In this document: positions 17,214-27,242 of the stretch, in pieces
How positions within the stretch are numbered: the first letter of the stretch is position 1
Layout of the letters: each line of letters opens with the position of its first letter
Assembly (NCBI RefSeq): GCF_022808325.1
Contig: NZ_JALGCL010000001.1
Coordinates: forward strand, 539,780 to 603,779
DNA from: Cognatiluteimonas sedimenti
GTDB taxonomy: Bacteria; Pseudomonadota; Gammaproteobacteria; Xanthomonadales; Xanthomonadaceae
DNA: 64,000 bases
Reading direction: 5' to 3'
Notes under the pieces: model-generated
What the model was told of the DNA's origin: nothing
What the model saw: only the letters and a program-made list of their open reading frames with translations
The model's database searches: none
Translations under genes and position numbers: made by a program

Positions 17214-18173
17214 CTACGCCGCCAACCGATGCTCGAAATACGGCCGCTCGCGGTCATCCAGGATCGCGTACTGCGCCGCCAGGTCGGCGGCATCCGGGTT
17301 CAGCCACGCATCGATGTTGCCGGGCTTGATCGGGATCACGCAGCGGTCGTGGCCGGCGGCGGCGACTTCGGGCGGCGGGGTATCGGTGATGGCGGCGAAC
17401 GACAGCAGGTCGGGCGCATCCGCGCCCTGCCAGTGTGACCACAGGCACGCCACCAGCATGTCCTGGGTCGGGCGCGGGCGGAATTCGAGCACCACGTTCT
17501 GCTCCTGCTCGCCGGGCGCGAGCGCGCGATGCTCCATCGCATGCCGCGCCACGTTCTCGTAGAAGGCGTTGATCACCAGCAGGCCGTGGCTGGCGCCGAA
17601 CAGGCCCTTCCAGAAGCCCTCGAGGTTGTCGCGGCGCGCGTTGTAGGTGCCGGGGTAGCGGGTGTCGTTGCCCGCCGGCTTGCCGGCCGGGCGGCACTGG
17701 TAGCGCATCGGCCGCAGCACGCGCCGGCCGCCGTCGCTGGCGATCACCGGCGCATACCAGCCGGGGAAGATGCGCGCGTCGGCATCCACCAGCGTGGTCC
17801 GCCGCAGGTCGGCGAGCTTGCCCAGCGCCCACGCCACCTTGGCGGTGGCGATGCGGCGGCTCTCGGTCGCCGCCTTGGTGGTCCTGGTCCGCAGGGTGCG
17901 CTCGGCATCGGCCAGGCGCTTGCGCTGCTTGAACAGCTCCTGCTCCAGCGCCGCGGCCTGCGCGCGGTCGTGTTCGTCGATCATCGCCTTGATCGCGCGC
18001 TCGTCGTCGCTTTGCGGGTGGGCGAACAGGGCGTCCATCGCCTTGGGGATCTTCGCCTTCGCGCCCTCGTGGCGGTCCCAGTACAGGCGCACGAAGGCCT
18101 GGAGGTCGATCACCGCGCCGTATTCGCGGGTGAAGCGGGCGAAATCGTGGCGGATCTGGGCGGAGTAGCACAT
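17214..18173 (-). CDS. yedK: SOS response-associated peptidase family protein (SRAP, YedK/HMCES)
   Basis: A 319-residue SRAP-domain protein that forms a covalent link with abasic sites in single-stranded DNA. The catalytic Cys2 is present in MCYSAQ, and the conserved histidine lies in AGHDRCVIPI near residue 277. The DNA-facing core is seen in FPGWYAPVI, RPMRYQCRP and NARRDNLEGFW. A Lys/Arg-rich predicted coiled-coil insert (about residues 60-110) separates the N-terminal strand from the core and makes the protein longer than the E. coli form. It is read divergently from gnd with a 224-base spacer. Confidence 0.92.
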   Translation of the reverse strand: MCYSAQIRHDFARFTREYGAVIDLQAFVRLYWDRHEGAKAKIPKAMDALFAHPQSDDERAIKAMIDEHDRAQAAALEQELFKQRKRLADAERTLRTRTTKAATESRRIATAKVAWALGKLADLRRTTLVDADARIFPGWYAPVIASDGGRRVLRPMRYQCRPAGKPAGNDTRYPGTYNARRDNLEGFWKGLFGASHGLLVINAFYENVARHAMEHRALAPGEQEQNVVLEFRPRPTQDMLVACLWSHWQGADAPDLLSFAAITDTPPPEVAAAGHDRCVIPIKPGNIDAWLNPDAADLAAQYAILDDRERPYFEHRLAA

Positions 18174-18397
18174 GGCGGCCTATCTTGGCTCCGATTGCCG
18201 GAGCGATCCAGCCGGGGCCGGGGATCGGCCGCGCGATCGGCGTGGGCCATCGTCCGACGCCTGTAAACGCCAGCGAACGCCGGCGCACGTCGGTTGACGC
18301 CGGTTGCGCCGGCGCGCCGCGGCCCGCGTGGTGCGCATCCACGTTCGGATCATGCGCCCGCAGGCATGATGGCCGCCTGGCAACCGCAGGAGTCGGC

Positions 18398-19303
18398 ATG
18401 GAACTGGGCATGGTCGGGCTGGGCCGCATGGGCGGCAACATGGCACAGCGCCTGTTGCGCGACGGGCACACGGTGGTGGGCTTCGACCCGGATGCCGCGG
18501 CGCGCAAGGCGCTGGCCGACGAAGGCGGCGGCACCGCGGACTCGCTGCAGGCGCTGGTCGCCGCCCTGCCCGCGCCGCGCGCGGTGTGGATGATGGTGCC
18601 GGCCGGCAAGATCACCGACGGCACCGTCGAGGCGCTGGCCGGGCTGCTGGCGCCGGGCGACGTGGTCATCGACGGCGGCAATTCCAATTACAAGGACACG
18701 CTGCGGCGCGCGCAGGCGCTGGCCGCCAAGCGCATCGGCTACGTCGATTGCGGCACCAGCGGCGGCGTGTGGGGGCTGGCCGAGGGCTACAGCCTGATGG
18801 TCGGCGGCGACCAGGCGGTGGTGGAGCGGCTGCGGCCGGTGTTCGAAACGCTGGCGCCGGCGAAGGACGCCGGCTGGGGCCACGTGGGCCCGGTCGGCAG
18901 CGGCCACTTCACCAAGATGGTCCACAACGGCATCGAGTACGGGCTGATGCAGGCCTATGCCGAAGGCTTCTCGATCCTGCGGCACAAGCAGGAGTTCGCG
19001 CTGGACCTGCACCAGGTGGCGCAGATCTGGCGCAGCGGCAGCGTGGTGCGTTCGTGGCTGCTGGACCTGACCGCCGATGCGCTGGGCAAGAACCCGACGC
19101 TGGACGGGATCGCGCCGTGGGTGGCCGATTCCGGCGAGGGCCGCTGGACGGTGGCCGAGGCGATCGACCTGGACGTGCCGGCGCCGGTGATCGCGCTGTC
19201 GCTGATGGCGCGGCTGCGCTCGCGCGACGACGATTCGTTCGCCGACAAGTTGCTGGCGGCGATGCGCAACGAGTTCGGCGGGCACGCGATCAGGAAGGCG
19301 TAG
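18398..19303 (+). CDS. gnd: 6-phosphogluconate dehydrogenase, decarboxylating (short type)
   Basis: A 301-residue enzyme that oxidises 6-phosphogluconate to ribulose 5-phosphate with CO2 release. The Rossmann motif GLGRMGGNMAQRL opens the protein. The substrate-binding blocks DGGNSNYKDT, CGTSGGVWGLAEGYSL and GHFTKMVHNGIEYGLMQA (catalytic Lys/His/Asn) follow. Its length places it in the short YqeC/GntZ class, which often uses NAD. It completes the oxidative branch begun by zwf some 6 kb away. The ATG at 18398 follows CAGGAG. Confidence 0.95.
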   Translation: MELGMVGLGRMGGNMAQRLLRDGHTVVGFDPDAAARKALADEGGGTADSLQALVAALPAPRAVWMMVPAGKITDGTVEALAGLLAPGDVVIDGGNSNYKDTLRRAQALAAKRIGYVDCGTSGGVWGLAEGYSLMVGGDQAVVERLRPVFETLAPAKDAGWGHVGPVGSGHFTKMVHNGIEYGLMQAYAEGFSILRHKQEFALDLHQVAQIWRSGSVVRSWLLDLTADALGKNPTLDGIAPWVADSGEGRWTVAEAIDLDVPAPVIALSLMARLRSRDDDSFADKLLAAMRNEFGGHAIRKA

Positions 19304-19331
19304 CGCGGCGCTTGCGGTTGTCCGTGCCTAT

Positions 19332-19399
19332 GTAGGAGCGGCTTCAGCCGCGACCGGATCGTTCGCTGCACCATGGGTCGCGGCTGAAGCCGCTCCTAC
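19332..19399. repeat. REP-like pair, gtaggagcggcttcagccgcg family
   Basis: Two facing 22-base units (19332-19353 and 19378-19399) form a perfect inverted repeat with a short loop. The element lies 28 bases after gnd. Confidence 0.85.
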
Positions 19400-19451
19400 A
19401 GGGGGCGAGTTGGCGGTCTGACGCGACCGGATCGCCTGCGGTGCCGATGTA

Positions 19452-19471
19452 GCGGCTGAAGCCGCTCCTGC
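19452..19471. repeat. Single REP-like unit
   Basis: A half-element GCGGCTGAAGCCGCTCCTGC of the same family, between the convergent gnd and DUF2945 genes. Confidence 0.75.
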
Positions 19472-19489
19472 AGGGGCACGGGGCTTGGG

Positions 19490-19699
19490 TCAGGCCTTGT
19501 GCAGGGCGCTGCCCTTGTGGACCGCGACGTGGTCGGTCTTGTCGCTCTTGATTTCGTATTGCGGGTCTTCTTCGCTGCAGTGGCGGGTGTAGCCGTGCCA
19601 GTCGAAGTCGCGGGTGTGGACCTTGGTGATGGTGCCGCCGACGTGGCCGGCCTCGGAGTTCCAGCGCACGTGGTCGCCGGGTTTGAATTCATGGGGCAT
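19490..19699 (-). CDS. DUF2945 family protein (HVA1/TUDOR-like)
   Basis: A 69-residue protein beginning MPHEFKPGDHVRWNSEAGHV, continuing GGTITKVHTRDFDWHGYTRH and ending in a Lys/His-rich tail. The sequence matches the small beta-rich DUF2945 family, related to the fungal 'hypervirulence associated' TUDOR-like domain; its bacterial function is unknown. It stands alone between two sets of REP-like repeats, 162 bases downstream of tkt. Confidence 0.85.
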   Translation of the reverse strand: MPHEFKPGDHVRWNSEAGHVGGTITKVHTRDFDWHGYTRHCSEEDPQYEIKSDKTDHVAVHKGSALHKA

Positions 19700-19770
19700 G
19701 GGGCGTTCTTGGCGGCTGCCGGAGTTGTTGTGGAAGCGGATTCCGTGGGAGGGCTCTGTGGGAGCGGCCC

Positions 19771-19849
19771 GTGGGAGCGGCTTCAGCCGCGATCTTTTGG
19801 ATGGCGGTTGATTGGAGGGAGAGCTCGCGGCTGAAGCCGCTCCTACAGG
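19771..19849. repeat. REP-like pair, gtgggagcggcttcagccgcg family
   Basis: Two facing units (19771-19792 and 19825-19849) lie between tkt and the DUF2945 gene. A third partial unit, gtgggagcggccc, sits just before at 19758-19770. Confidence 0.8.
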
Positions 19850-19860
19850 AAGACTTGGAT

Positions 19861-21918
19861 TCAGGAGGGGTGTTTGCTGCGCAGCAACGCCAGGGCGCGG
19901 TTGCAGACGTTGTCCACGGTGAAGCCGTATTCGCGCAGGTTGGTGTCGCCGGGGGCGGAGGCGCCGAAGCGGTCGACGCCGATCACGTCGCCGGCGTCGC
20001 CGACGTAACGCCACCAGCCCTGGGTGGCGCCCGCCTCCACCGCCAGCCGCGCCCGCACCCGCGGCGGCAGGATCTTGTCGCGATACTCGCGCGGTTGCGC
20101 GTCGAACAGTTCCCAGCTGGGCATCGATACGCAGCGCACGGCGATCTCCTGCGCGCGCAGGCGTTGCGCGGCTTCGACGACCAGGTGCACTTCCGAGCCC
20201 GACGCGATCAGGATCAGCGCGGGGCTGGTGTCGTCGTCGTCGAGCACGTAGGCGCCGCAGCACAGGCAGTCGGCCGCCTTGAAGCGGGTGCGGTCCAGCG
20301 TCGGTACCGCCTGCCGCGTCAGCACCAGGGTCACCGGCGCGTTGCGGGTCTCGATCGCCACGCGCCAGGCGGCCGCGGTTTCGTTGGCGTCGCAGGGGCG
20401 GATCACGGTGAGGCCGGGGATCGCGCGCAGGCCGGCGAGCTGCTCCACCGGCTGGTGCGTGGGGCCGTCCTCGCCCAGGGCGATGGAGTCGTGGCTGAAC
20501 ACATGCACCACGTGCAGCTTCGACAGTGCGGCCAGGCGCATCGGCGGGCGCATGTAGTCGGAAAAGACAAGGAAGGTGGCGGTGTACGGCAGGCAGCCGC
20601 CGTGCGCGGCCATGCCGTTGGCGATCGCGCCCATCGCGTGCTCGCGCACGCCGAAGTGCAGGTTGCGGCCGGCCAGGCTCCAGCCGCCGCCTTCGGAACC
20701 CTGCGTGTCGGTGGCGGCGGTGGCCGGCGGGTTGAAGTCGCCCAGGCCCTTGAGCGCGGTCTTGGTCGAGGGGTCGAGGTCCGCGGAGCCGCCGGTGAGT
20801 TGCGGCAGCCTGGCGGCGATGGCGTTCATCACCTTGCCCGAGGCCTCGCGCGTGGCCATGCCCTTGGCGTCGGCGGGGAACACCGGGAGGGCGGCGTCCC
20901 AGCCGTCGGGCAGCGCAGCGTGCAGGCTGCGCTCGAGCTCGGCGGCGAGATCGCGGTGCGCGTGCGCGTAGGCGGCGAAGCGGGTGTTCCAGTCGTCCTC
21001 GATGTCGGCGCCGCGGGCGACCGCCTGGCGCATGTGCGCGAGCGCGTCTTCTGGCACCACGAAGTCGGGTTCGGTCGGCCAGCCCAGCGCCTGCTTGGTC
21101 TTGCGCACGCCCTCCTCGCCCAGCGGCGAGCCGTGCGCCTTGTAGCTGTCCTGCTCCGGCGATCCATAGCCAATGTGGGTGCGCACGATCACCAGCGAGG
21201 GCCTGCCGGTTTCGTCGCGCGCGGCCTGCAACGCGGCGGCGATCGCCTCCACGTCGTTGCCGTCGGCGACGTGCTGCACGTGCCAGCCGTAACTCTCGAA
21301 GCGCTTGCCGCGATCCTCGCTGAAGGTGATGTCGGTGCCGGCGGCCAGGGTCACGTAGTTGTCGTCGTACAGGCAGTTGAGCTTGCCAAGCTTGAGGTGC
21401 CCGGCCAGCGATGCGGCCTCGGCGGCGACGCCTTCCATCAGGTCGCCGTCGCTGACCAGCGCCCAGGTGCGGTGGTCGACGATGTCGAAGCCGTCGCGGT
21501 TGTAGCGCGCGGCCAGCTGCGCCTCGGCCATCGCCAGGCCGACGGCGTTGGCCATGCCCTGCCCCAGCGGCCCGGTGGTGACTTCCACGCCGGGCGTGTG
21601 GCCGCGTTCGGGGTGGCCGGGCGTGCGGCTGCCCCATTGCCGGAACTGTTTGATGTCGTCCAGCGACAGGTCGTAGCCGGCCATGTGCAGCAGCGCGTAC
21701 AGCAGGGCCGAGCCGTGGCCGGCGGAGAGCACGAAGCGGTCGCGGTCGCTCCAGCCGGGGTTGCGCGGGTTGTGCTTGAGGAAGCGCTGCCAGAGCGTGT
21801 AGGCCATCGGGGCGGCACCCAGGGGCAGGCCGGGATGCCCGCTGTCCGCCTTCTGCACCATGTCCACCGCGAGGAACCGCAGGGTGTCGATGCAGCGCTG
21901 GTCGATCTGGTCGGGCAT
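19861..21918 (-). CDS. tkt: Transketolase
   Basis: A 685-residue thiamine-diphosphate enzyme that moves two-carbon units between sugar phosphates in the pentose phosphate pathway. Landmarks are the N-terminal [16 protein letters not shown], the TPP/metal motif [20 protein letters not shown] with YDDNYVTL, the [12 protein letters not shown] block of the pyrimidine domain, and [20 protein letters not shown]. The length is normal for the family. ATG at 21918 has a strong GAGGAGG site. It is the last gene of the leftward cluster, 32 bases after pgi. Confidence 0.97.
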   Translation of the reverse strand: MPDQIDQRCIDTLRFLAVDMVQKADSGHPGLPLGAAPMAYTLWQRFLKHNPRNPGWSDRDRFVLSAGHGSALLYALLHMAGYDLSLDDIKQFRQWGSRTPGHPERGHTPGVEVTTGPLGQGMANAVGLAMAEAQLAARYNRDGFDIVDHRTWALVSDGDLMEGVAAEAASLAGHLKLGKLNCLYDDNYVTLAAGTDITFSEDRGKRFESYGWHVQHVADGNDVEAIAAALQAARDETGRPSLVIVRTHIGYGSPEQDSYKAHGSPLGEEGVRKTKQALGWPTEPDFVVPEDALAHMRQAVARGADIEDDWNTRFAAYAHAHRDLAAELERSLHAALPDGWDAALPVFPADAKGMATREASGKVMNAIAARLPQLTGGSADLDPSTKTALKGLGDFNPPATAATDTQGSEGGGWSLAGRNLHFGVREHAMGAIANGMAAHGGCLPYTATFLVFSDYMRPPMRLAALSKLHVVHVFSHDSIALGEDGPTHQPVEQLAGLRAIPGLTVIRPCDANETAAAWRVAIETRNAPVTLVLTRQAVPTLDRTRFKAADCLCCGAYVLDDDDTSPALILIASGSEVHLVVEAAQRLRAQEIAVRCVSMPSWELFDAQPREYRDKILPPRVRARLAVEAGATQGWWRYVGDAGDVIGVDRFGASAPGDTNLREYGFTVDNVCNRALALLRSKHPS

Positions 21919-21950
21919 GGTCGCCTCCTCGTGGCCCGGGTGGCGCGGCG

Positions 21951-23618
21951 TCAGCTGGCGTCGCGTCCCCGTCGTTCGCGGTAGCGCCGGATCAGCGCGT
22001 TGGTGGAGCTGTCGTGCGCCAGCGCGGGCGCGGCGGCAGCGAGTTCGGCCTCGGTGGTCTTCGCCAGCTGCTTGCCGAGTTCCACGCCCCACTGGTCGAA
22101 GCTGTCGATGTTCCAGATCGTGCCCTGCACGAACACGGCGTGCTCGTACAGCGCGACCAGCGCGCCGAGGCTGCGGGGCGTGAGCCGGTCGGCGAGGATC
22201 GTGCTGCTGGGCCGGTTGCCGTCGAACACGCGGTGCGGCACAAACGCCTCGGGCGTGCCCTCGGCGCGCACCTGCGCGGCGCGCTTGCCGAACGCCAGCG
22301 CCTCGCCCTGCGCGAACAGGTTGGCCATCAGCAGGTCGTGCTGCGCGTCCGGCGGGTTGAGCGGCTGGCAGAAGCCGATGAAGTCGCACGGCACCAGCCG
22401 CGTGCCCTGGTGCAGCAGCTGGTAGAACGAATGCTGGCCGTTGGTGCCGGGTTCGCCCCAGTAGATGGGACCGGTCTGGACTTCGACGCGCTTGCCATCG
22501 AGGCCGACGTGCTTGCCGTTGCTCTCCATCGTCAGCTGCTGCAGGTAGGCCGGGAAGCGCTTGAGGTACTGCGCGTACGGCAGCACCGCGACCGTGGCCG
22601 CGCCGAGGAAGTTGTTGTTCCAGATGCCCAGCAGGCCCATCAGCACCGGCAGGTTGCGTTCGAACGGCGCGCTGCGGAAATGCACGTCCATGGCGTGGAA
22701 GCCGGCGAGCATCTCGCGGAAGTGGTCCGGGCCGATCGCGATCATGGTCGACAGCCCGATCGCCGAATCCATCGAGTAGCGGCCGCCGACCCAGTCCCAG
22801 AACCCGAACATGTTGGCCGGGTCGACGCCGAAATCGCGCACGCCGGCCTCGTTGGTGGACACGGCGACGAAGTGCTTGGCCACCGCGGCCTCGTGGTGCA
22901 GGGCCGCCAGGCACCAGTCGCGCGCGGCGTGGGCGTTGACCAGGGTTTCCTGGGTGGTGAAGGTCTTGGAGCAGACGATGAACAGCGTTTCGGCCGGATC
23001 GAGGCCGCGGGTGGCTTCGACGAAATCGGTCGGATCGACGTTGGAGACGAAGCGGAATGCCAGCTCGCGCCGGCTGTAGTGGCGCAGCGCTTCGTAAGCC
23101 ATCACCGGGCCGAGGTCGGAGCCGCCGATGCCGATGCTGACGACGTTGCGGATGCGCTGGCCGGTGGCGCCGGTCCAGCGGCCGTCGCGCACCTGCCCGG
23201 CAAAGGCCGCCATGCGCTCGAGCACCGCGTGCACCTCCGGCACCACGTCGTCGCCGCCGGTGGCGATGCATTCGCCCTCGGGCGCGCGCAGGGCCACATG
23301 CAGCACGGCGCGGTCTTCGGTGGCGTTGATCCGGGCGCCTGCGAACATCGCGTCGATCCGCGCGCGCAGGCCGCAGGCGTCGGCCAGTTGCAGCAGCAAC
23401 TGCAGGGTGTCGTCGCCGACGCGCTGCTTGGAATAATCCAGGTACAGGCCGGCGGCCTCGGCGACCAGTCGCTCGCCGCGTTGCGGATCGGCCGCGAACA
23501 GGTCCTGCAGCGTGCGCTCGGCCCGTGCCTGCGCGTGCTGCCGCAGCGCCTGCCACTGCGGGCGCGCCACCAGCGAGGGCGCGGGCTGGGCGGGAAGGTC
23601 GCTGCTGCGGTCGGTCAT
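21951..23618 (-). CDS. pgi: Glucose-6-phosphate isomerase
   Basis: A 555-residue isomerase interconverting glucose 6-phosphate and fructose 6-phosphate. The signature region [18 protein letters not shown] and the active-site segments [19 protein letters not shown] and [11 protein letters not shown] (C-terminal PGI signature) are present. The ATG at 23618 follows GAAGGGC. It joins tkt with a 32-base gap and is separated from tal by 151 bases holding a small hairpin repeat. Confidence 0.97.
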   Translation of the reverse strand: MTDRSSDLPAQPAPSLVARPQWQALRQHAQARAERTLQDLFAADPQRGERLVAEAAGLYLDYSKQRVGDDTLQLLLQLADACGLRARIDAMFAGARINATEDRAVLHVALRAPEGECIATGGDDVVPEVHAVLERMAAFAGQVRDGRWTGATGQRIRNVVSIGIGGSDLGPVMAYEALRHYSRRELAFRFVSNVDPTDFVEATRGLDPAETLFIVCSKTFTTQETLVNAHAARDWCLAALHHEAAVAKHFVAVSTNEAGVRDFGVDPANMFGFWDWVGGRYSMDSAIGLSTMIAIGPDHFREMLAGFHAMDVHFRSAPFERNLPVLMGLLGIWNNNFLGAATVAVLPYAQYLKRFPAYLQQLTMESNGKHVGLDGKRVEVQTGPIYWGEPGTNGQHSFYQLLHQGTRLVPCDFIGFCQPLNPPDAQHDLLMANLFAQGEALAFGKRAAQVRAEGTPEAFVPHRVFDGNRPSSTILADRLTPRSLGALVALYEHAVFVQGTIWNIDSFDQWGVELGKQLAKTTEAELAAAAPALAHDSSTNALIRRYRERRGRDAS

Positions 23619-23740
23619 GCCCTTCAATGCGTGTCCTTGGCGGCGGGTGGCCGGAAGCCGTTGGCAGGTGCGGACGTTGCATCCTCGCTGCGAAAACGCG
23701 GATCCGGCATCGTGCAGTCGAAGCAATCACGATACTGGAA

Positions 23741-23756
23741 TCCCGCTTTCGCGGGA
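23741..23756. repeat. Small hairpin repeat (gaatcccgctttcgcgggaatgac type)
   Basis: TCCCGCTTTCGCGGGA is a compact palindrome with flanks tggaa and atgacgg, typical of a dispersed bacterial repeat. It lies between tal and pgi. Confidence 0.7.
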
Positions 23757-23769
23757 ATGACGGCCAGGG

Positions 23770-24852
23770 TCAATGCTGCAACGCCGCGGCCTTGTCCTCG
23801 ATCCGGTGCAACAGCTGCTTCCAGGATTTGACGAACGCCGCGGCGCCGTCCTTTTGCAGGCGCTCGGCCAGCTCCTCGGTGTCGATGCCGGCATCGGCGT
23901 AGCGCTGCAGCAGCTGTTCAGCGTCGCCGCCGTCGCTGGCCATCACCCCATCGACGCGGCCGTGGTCGGCGAAGGCGCGCAGGGTCTTCTCGGGGATCGT
24001 GTCGATCGTATCCGGCGCGGCCAGGGCTGCGACGTACAGGGTGTCGGGCGCGCCCGGGTCCTTGGTGCTGGTGCTGGCCCACAGCAGGCGCTGCGGCCGT
24101 GCGCCGGCGGCCTCGAGCCGCCGCCAGCGTTCCGACTCGAGCAGCTCGCGGTAGGCACGATAGGCCTGCTTGCCGATGGCGATGCCGAGGCCGTTGCGCA
24201 GTTGCGTCGGCGCGCTCGAGGCGATCGCCTTGTCCCAGCGGCTGACGAACAGCGATGCCACCGACGCGACCACCGGGTCGCGGCCGTCGGCGATGCGGCG
24301 CTCGATCCCGCGCAGGTAGGCCTCGGCCGCAGCCAGGTATTGCCGGGTGGAGAACAACAGGGTGACGTTGACCGGTACGCCGTCGTAGATCGATTGCTCG
24401 ATCGCCGGCACGCCCTCGGGCGTACCCGGGATCTTGACGAACAGGTTGCGGCACTGCGCCTGGTCGTGGATGCGGCGCGCCGCGGCGACGCTGCCGGCGG
24501 TATCGGCGGCCAGCAGCGGCGAGATCTCCATCGATACCCAGCCATCCACGCCGTCGGTCGCCGCGTGCGCGGGCTCGAACAGGCGCGCTGCACGGCGCAG
24601 GTCTTCCAGCGCCAACTCGATGAACAGCGCTTCGCCCGATTTGCCGGCGGCGTGCTTGTCGGCGATGGCGGCGTCGTAGGCGTCGCCGTCGCCGATCGCC
24701 TCGTCGAAGATGCTCGGATTGGAGGTCAGCCCGGTCAGGCCCCATTCCCCGATCCAGCGCGCAAGGCTGCCGTCGTCGAGGATGGCGCGGGTGATGTTGT
24801 CCAGCCACAGGCTCTGGCCGGTGGCGCGCAGCTCTTGCAGGTTCTGGTTCAT
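23770..24852 (-). CDS. tal: Transaldolase (long form)
   Basis: A 360-residue TIM-barrel enzyme that transfers a dihydroxyacetone unit between sugar phosphates. TSNPSIFDEAI near the start and the Schiff-base lysine region NLFVKIPGTPEG are clear, followed by LLFSTRQY and SLFVSRWDKA. The length and these motifs fit the longer bacterial/mycobacterial transaldolase subfamily rather than TalB. GAGGTC precedes the ATG at 24852. It starts 32 bases after the HAD-type gene. Confidence 0.96.
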   Translation of the reverse strand: MNQNLQELRATGQSLWLDNITRAILDDGSLARWIGEWGLTGLTSNPSIFDEAIGDGDAYDAAIADKHAAGKSGEALFIELALEDLRRAARLFEPAHAATDGVDGWVSMEISPLLAADTAGSVAAARRIHDQAQCRNLFVKIPGTPEGVPAIEQSIYDGVPVNVTLLFSTRQYLAAAEAYLRGIERRIADGRDPVVASVASLFVSRWDKAIASSAPTQLRNGLGIAIGKQAYRAYRELLESERWRRLEAAGARPQRLLWASTSTKDPGAPDTLYVAALAAPDTIDTIPEKTLRAFADHGRVDGVMASDGGDAEQLLQRYADAGIDTEELAERLQKDGAAAFVKSWKQLLHRIEDKAAALQH

Positions 24853-24884
24853 TGGTGACCTCGCCTCATGCTTGCTTGGTGGGT

Positions 24885-25634
24885 TCAGACCGGTTCCGGC
24901 ATCGGATCGCGGGCCGGCCAATCGGCCGGGAACAGCAGTTCCGGCGCGATCACGGCCAGGTCGCCGACGCGGTCCAGGCGTAGGTCCGGTGGATGCGCGG
25001 CGGCATCGGCGTCGGCGTCGCTGGCGTAATGGCCCTGGCGCACGAACACCGTGGTGACGCCCGCACCGAGCTCGGCCTTGACCGCGTCCAGCAGCCGCGG
25101 CTTGTCGTCGACCAGCACGTAGTGCCGCGCCGGCAGGCGGCTGCGCACGCTGTCGAGCTCGCGTTCCTTGTGCAGCGTGACCAGCACCCTGCCCCGCACC
25201 GCGTCCCACAGGCCCGAACGACGGATCTTGCGCGGCTGGAACACCATGTCGCCATCGGACAGCAACGCGACGGTGGCGAACCGCTGCACCTGGGCCAGCA
25301 TCCGCCACACTTCCGGGAACACGCGCTCGCCGAACGGATAGTCGAGCAGGAAGCTGGACAGCTCGAGCAGGTCGGGATCGTCCTCGAAGCCGCGCCGCAG
25401 CAGCTGCAGCGGCGCCAGGTAGTCGGCGTAGCCGCGGCCGTCGCGCAGGCGCTCGTAGAGCTGGCGATAGCGCATGCGGCCTTCCTCGCCCAGCGCCTGC
25501 ACCAGCTGCGCGTCGAGATCGGCGGAGAAGCGGTCGTTGTCGAGCAGGGTGTTGTCGACGTCGAACAGGATCACCAGCTCGCCGGGGCGCGCGAGCTCCT
25601 GCGGTCCGCTGCCCGGGGAAGCGTGCATCAGCAT
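24885..25634 (-). CDS. HAD-superfamily hydrolase in the pentose phosphate operon
   Basis: A 249-residue protein with the HAD nucleophile motif [13 protein letters not shown], a helical cap (residues about 40-110), motif [10 protein letters not shown] and motif III/IV region [14 protein letters not shown]. It is therefore a likely phosphatase. The start is ATG 25634, overlapping the end of zwf by 7 bases; ATG 25628 (TGATG overlap) is an alternative. Its place between zwf and tal suggests a substrate among sugar phosphates or sugar acids, which is inference from context only. Confidence 0.85.
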   Translation of the reverse strand: MLMHASPGSGPQELARPGELVILFDVDNTLLDNDRFSADLDAQLVQALGEEGRMRYRQLYERLRDGRGYADYLAPLQLLRRGFEDDPDLLELSSFLLDYPFGERVFPEVWRMLAQVQRFATVALLSDGDMVFQPRKIRRSGLWDAVRGRVLVTLHKERELDSVRSRLPARHYVLVDDKPRLLDAVKAELGAGVTTVFVRQGHYASDADADAAAHPPDLRLDRVGDLAVIAPELLFPADWPARDPMPEPV

Positions 25635-27034
25635 GGCGCGCTGCCCTCGGGCCGCGGATCGTGCCAGCCTTGGTCGTCGCCAAGAACAGCGCGCGCCGCG
25701 GCCGGGCCCCAGCTGCCCGAGTCGTACGGTTCGACCGGATCCGGCAGGTCGAGCACCGGGTCGACCACGCGCCACGCCGCTTCCACCGCCTCGTCGCGGG
25801 TGAACAGGCCGGCGTCGCCACGCAGCGCGTCGCCGAGCAGGCGTTCGTAGGGCGGCGCGGCCGCGGCGCGCTGGTGGCGCGCGACCAGCTCGACGTCCTC
25901 GCCGCGCATGAAGTCGCCGGCCTGCTTGACCCGTGCGCCGGCGGCGATCACCACTTCCGGCCCGAGCCGGAAACGGAAATAGTTGGAATGCGCCGGCCTG
26001 GCGCTGCCGTGGTCGTCGTCGAAGATCGTCATGGGCGGGTGCTTGAGGTCGACCACGACCTCGGTCGCGGTGATCGGCATGCGCTTGCCGGCGCGGATGT
26101 AGAACGGCACCCCGGCCCAGCGCCAGGTATCGATCTCGAGCTTGAGCGCGGCGAAGGTCTCGATGTTGGAATCGGCATCGACGCCGGCTTCGTCGCGGTA
26201 GCCGCGGAACTGGCCGCGCACCACGTGCCCGGGCTGCAGCGGCTTCATCGCCCGGAACAGGCGCAGCTTCTCGGCGTGGATGGCCTGGGCGTCGTCGCCG
26301 ATGGGCGCGTCCATCGCCAGCAGCGCCACCACCTGCAGCAGGTGGTTCTGGACCACGTCGCGCAGCGCGCCGACGTCGTCGTAGAAGCTGCCGCGCCCCT
26401 GCACGCCGAAGCGTTCGGCCATGGTGATCTGCACGTGGTCGACGTAGTTGCGGTTCCACACCGGTTCCAGGAAGGCATTGGCGAAGCGGAAATACAGCAG
26501 GTTCTGCACCGCCTCCTTGCCCAGGTAATGGTCGATGCGGAAGATCGCGCCCTCGTCGAAGACTTCGTGCAGGGTGCGGTTGAGCGCCCGTGCCGAGGCC
26601 AGGTCGCGGCCGAAAGGCTTCTCCACCACCACGCGCGCGTCGTCGGCGCATCCCGACTGCGCCAGCGCCTGCACCACGGTGGCGAACAGCGCCGGCGGGA
26701 TGGCGAGGTAATGCAGCGGCCGCTGCAGGCCGTCGAGTTCGCGCCTGAGCCTGGCGAAGGTGTCCGGATCCTTGTAGTCGCCGTCGATGTAGCGCAGCTG
26801 CGCGCAAAGCCTGGCGTACGCGGCCTCGTCGACGCCGCCCTCGCTGTGCACCAGGCTGTCGCGCACGCGCGCGCGCAGCTGCTCCACGGTCCAGCCGGCC
26901 CTGGCGACCCCGATCACCGGCATGTCGAGCTCGCCGTCGCGGACCAGCGCCTGCAGCGCGGGGAAGATCTTCTTGTAGGCGAGGTCGCCGGTCGCGCCGA
27001 AGAACACCAGGGCATCGGACTGCGGATTGCTCAA
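25628..27034 (-). CDS. zwf: Glucose-6-phosphate 1-dehydrogenase
   Basis: A 468-residue enzyme that oxidises glucose 6-phosphate to 6-phosphogluconolactone. The cofactor motif [15 protein letters not shown] lies at the N terminus and the substrate-binding/active-site block [20 protein letters not shown] in the middle. The start is TTG at 27034, supported by an AAGGAG site 7 bases upstream; no better ATG exists in frame. It is the first gene of the cluster zwf-HAD-tal-pgi-tkt. No 6-phosphogluconolactonase gene is present nearby. Confidence 0.96.
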   Translation of the reverse strand: MSNPQSDALVFFGATGDLAYKKIFPALQALVRDGELDMPVIGVARAGWTVEQLRARVRDSLVHSEGGVDEAAYARLCAQLRYIDGDYKDPDTFARLRRELDGLQRPLHYLAIPPALFATVVQALAQSGCADDARVVVEKPFGRDLASARALNRTLHEVFDEGAIFRIDHYLGKEAVQNLLYFRFANAFLEPVWNRNYVDHVQITMAERFGVQGRGSFYDDVGALRDVVQNHLLQVVALLAMDAPIGDDAQAIHAEKLRLFRAMKPLQPGHVVRGQFRGYRDEAGVDADSNIETFAALKLEIDTWRWAGVPFYIRAGKRMPITATEVVVDLKHPPMTIFDDDHGSARPAHSNYFRFRLGPEVVIAAGARVKQAGDFMRGEDVELVARHQRAAAAPPYERLLGDALRGDAGLFTRDEAVEAAWRVVDPVLDLPDPVEPYDSGSWGPAAARAVLGDDQGWHDPRPEGSAPC

Positions 27035-27177
27035 CGCTCGCTCCTTGCGTGCGGCCGCGCATGCGCGGGCCAGATACGACCTACACCATTCATATCAGAC
27101 CGCGGGTTAAGGCCACGCCGATGCGAGTCGCGCCCATCCGCCGGCCACGAGCCGGCTGCAAACGTGGGGCCGGCAAT

Positions 27178-27205
27178 GACACGGGCCGCAATCGCGGCCC
27201 GTGTC
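27178..27205 (-). terminator. Strong hairpin after the OmpA-like gene
   Basis: A perfect 12-bp stem GACACGGGCCGC / GCGGCCCGTGTC encloses a 4-base loop and lies 38 bases beyond the stop codon of the OmpA-like gene. There is no T run, so it may act as an mRNA-protecting or attenuating hairpin rather than a classical terminator. Confidence 0.5.
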
Positions 27206-27242
27206 GTGCATCGTCCTGGCCGGGTCGCGGCAGGGTTTGGCG

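Noticed and set aside
19332..19849. Repeat cluster considered as a CRISPR array
   Set aside because: Units are palindromic, irregularly spaced, in both orientations and without uniform spacers or cas genes.
19861..23730. Single minus-strand open frame covering both tkt and the pgi region, as if a fusion protein
   Set aside because: Only the transketolase part has family motifs. The upstream part is a wrong-frame reading of pgi, and tkt has its own GAGGAGG site and ATG at 21918.
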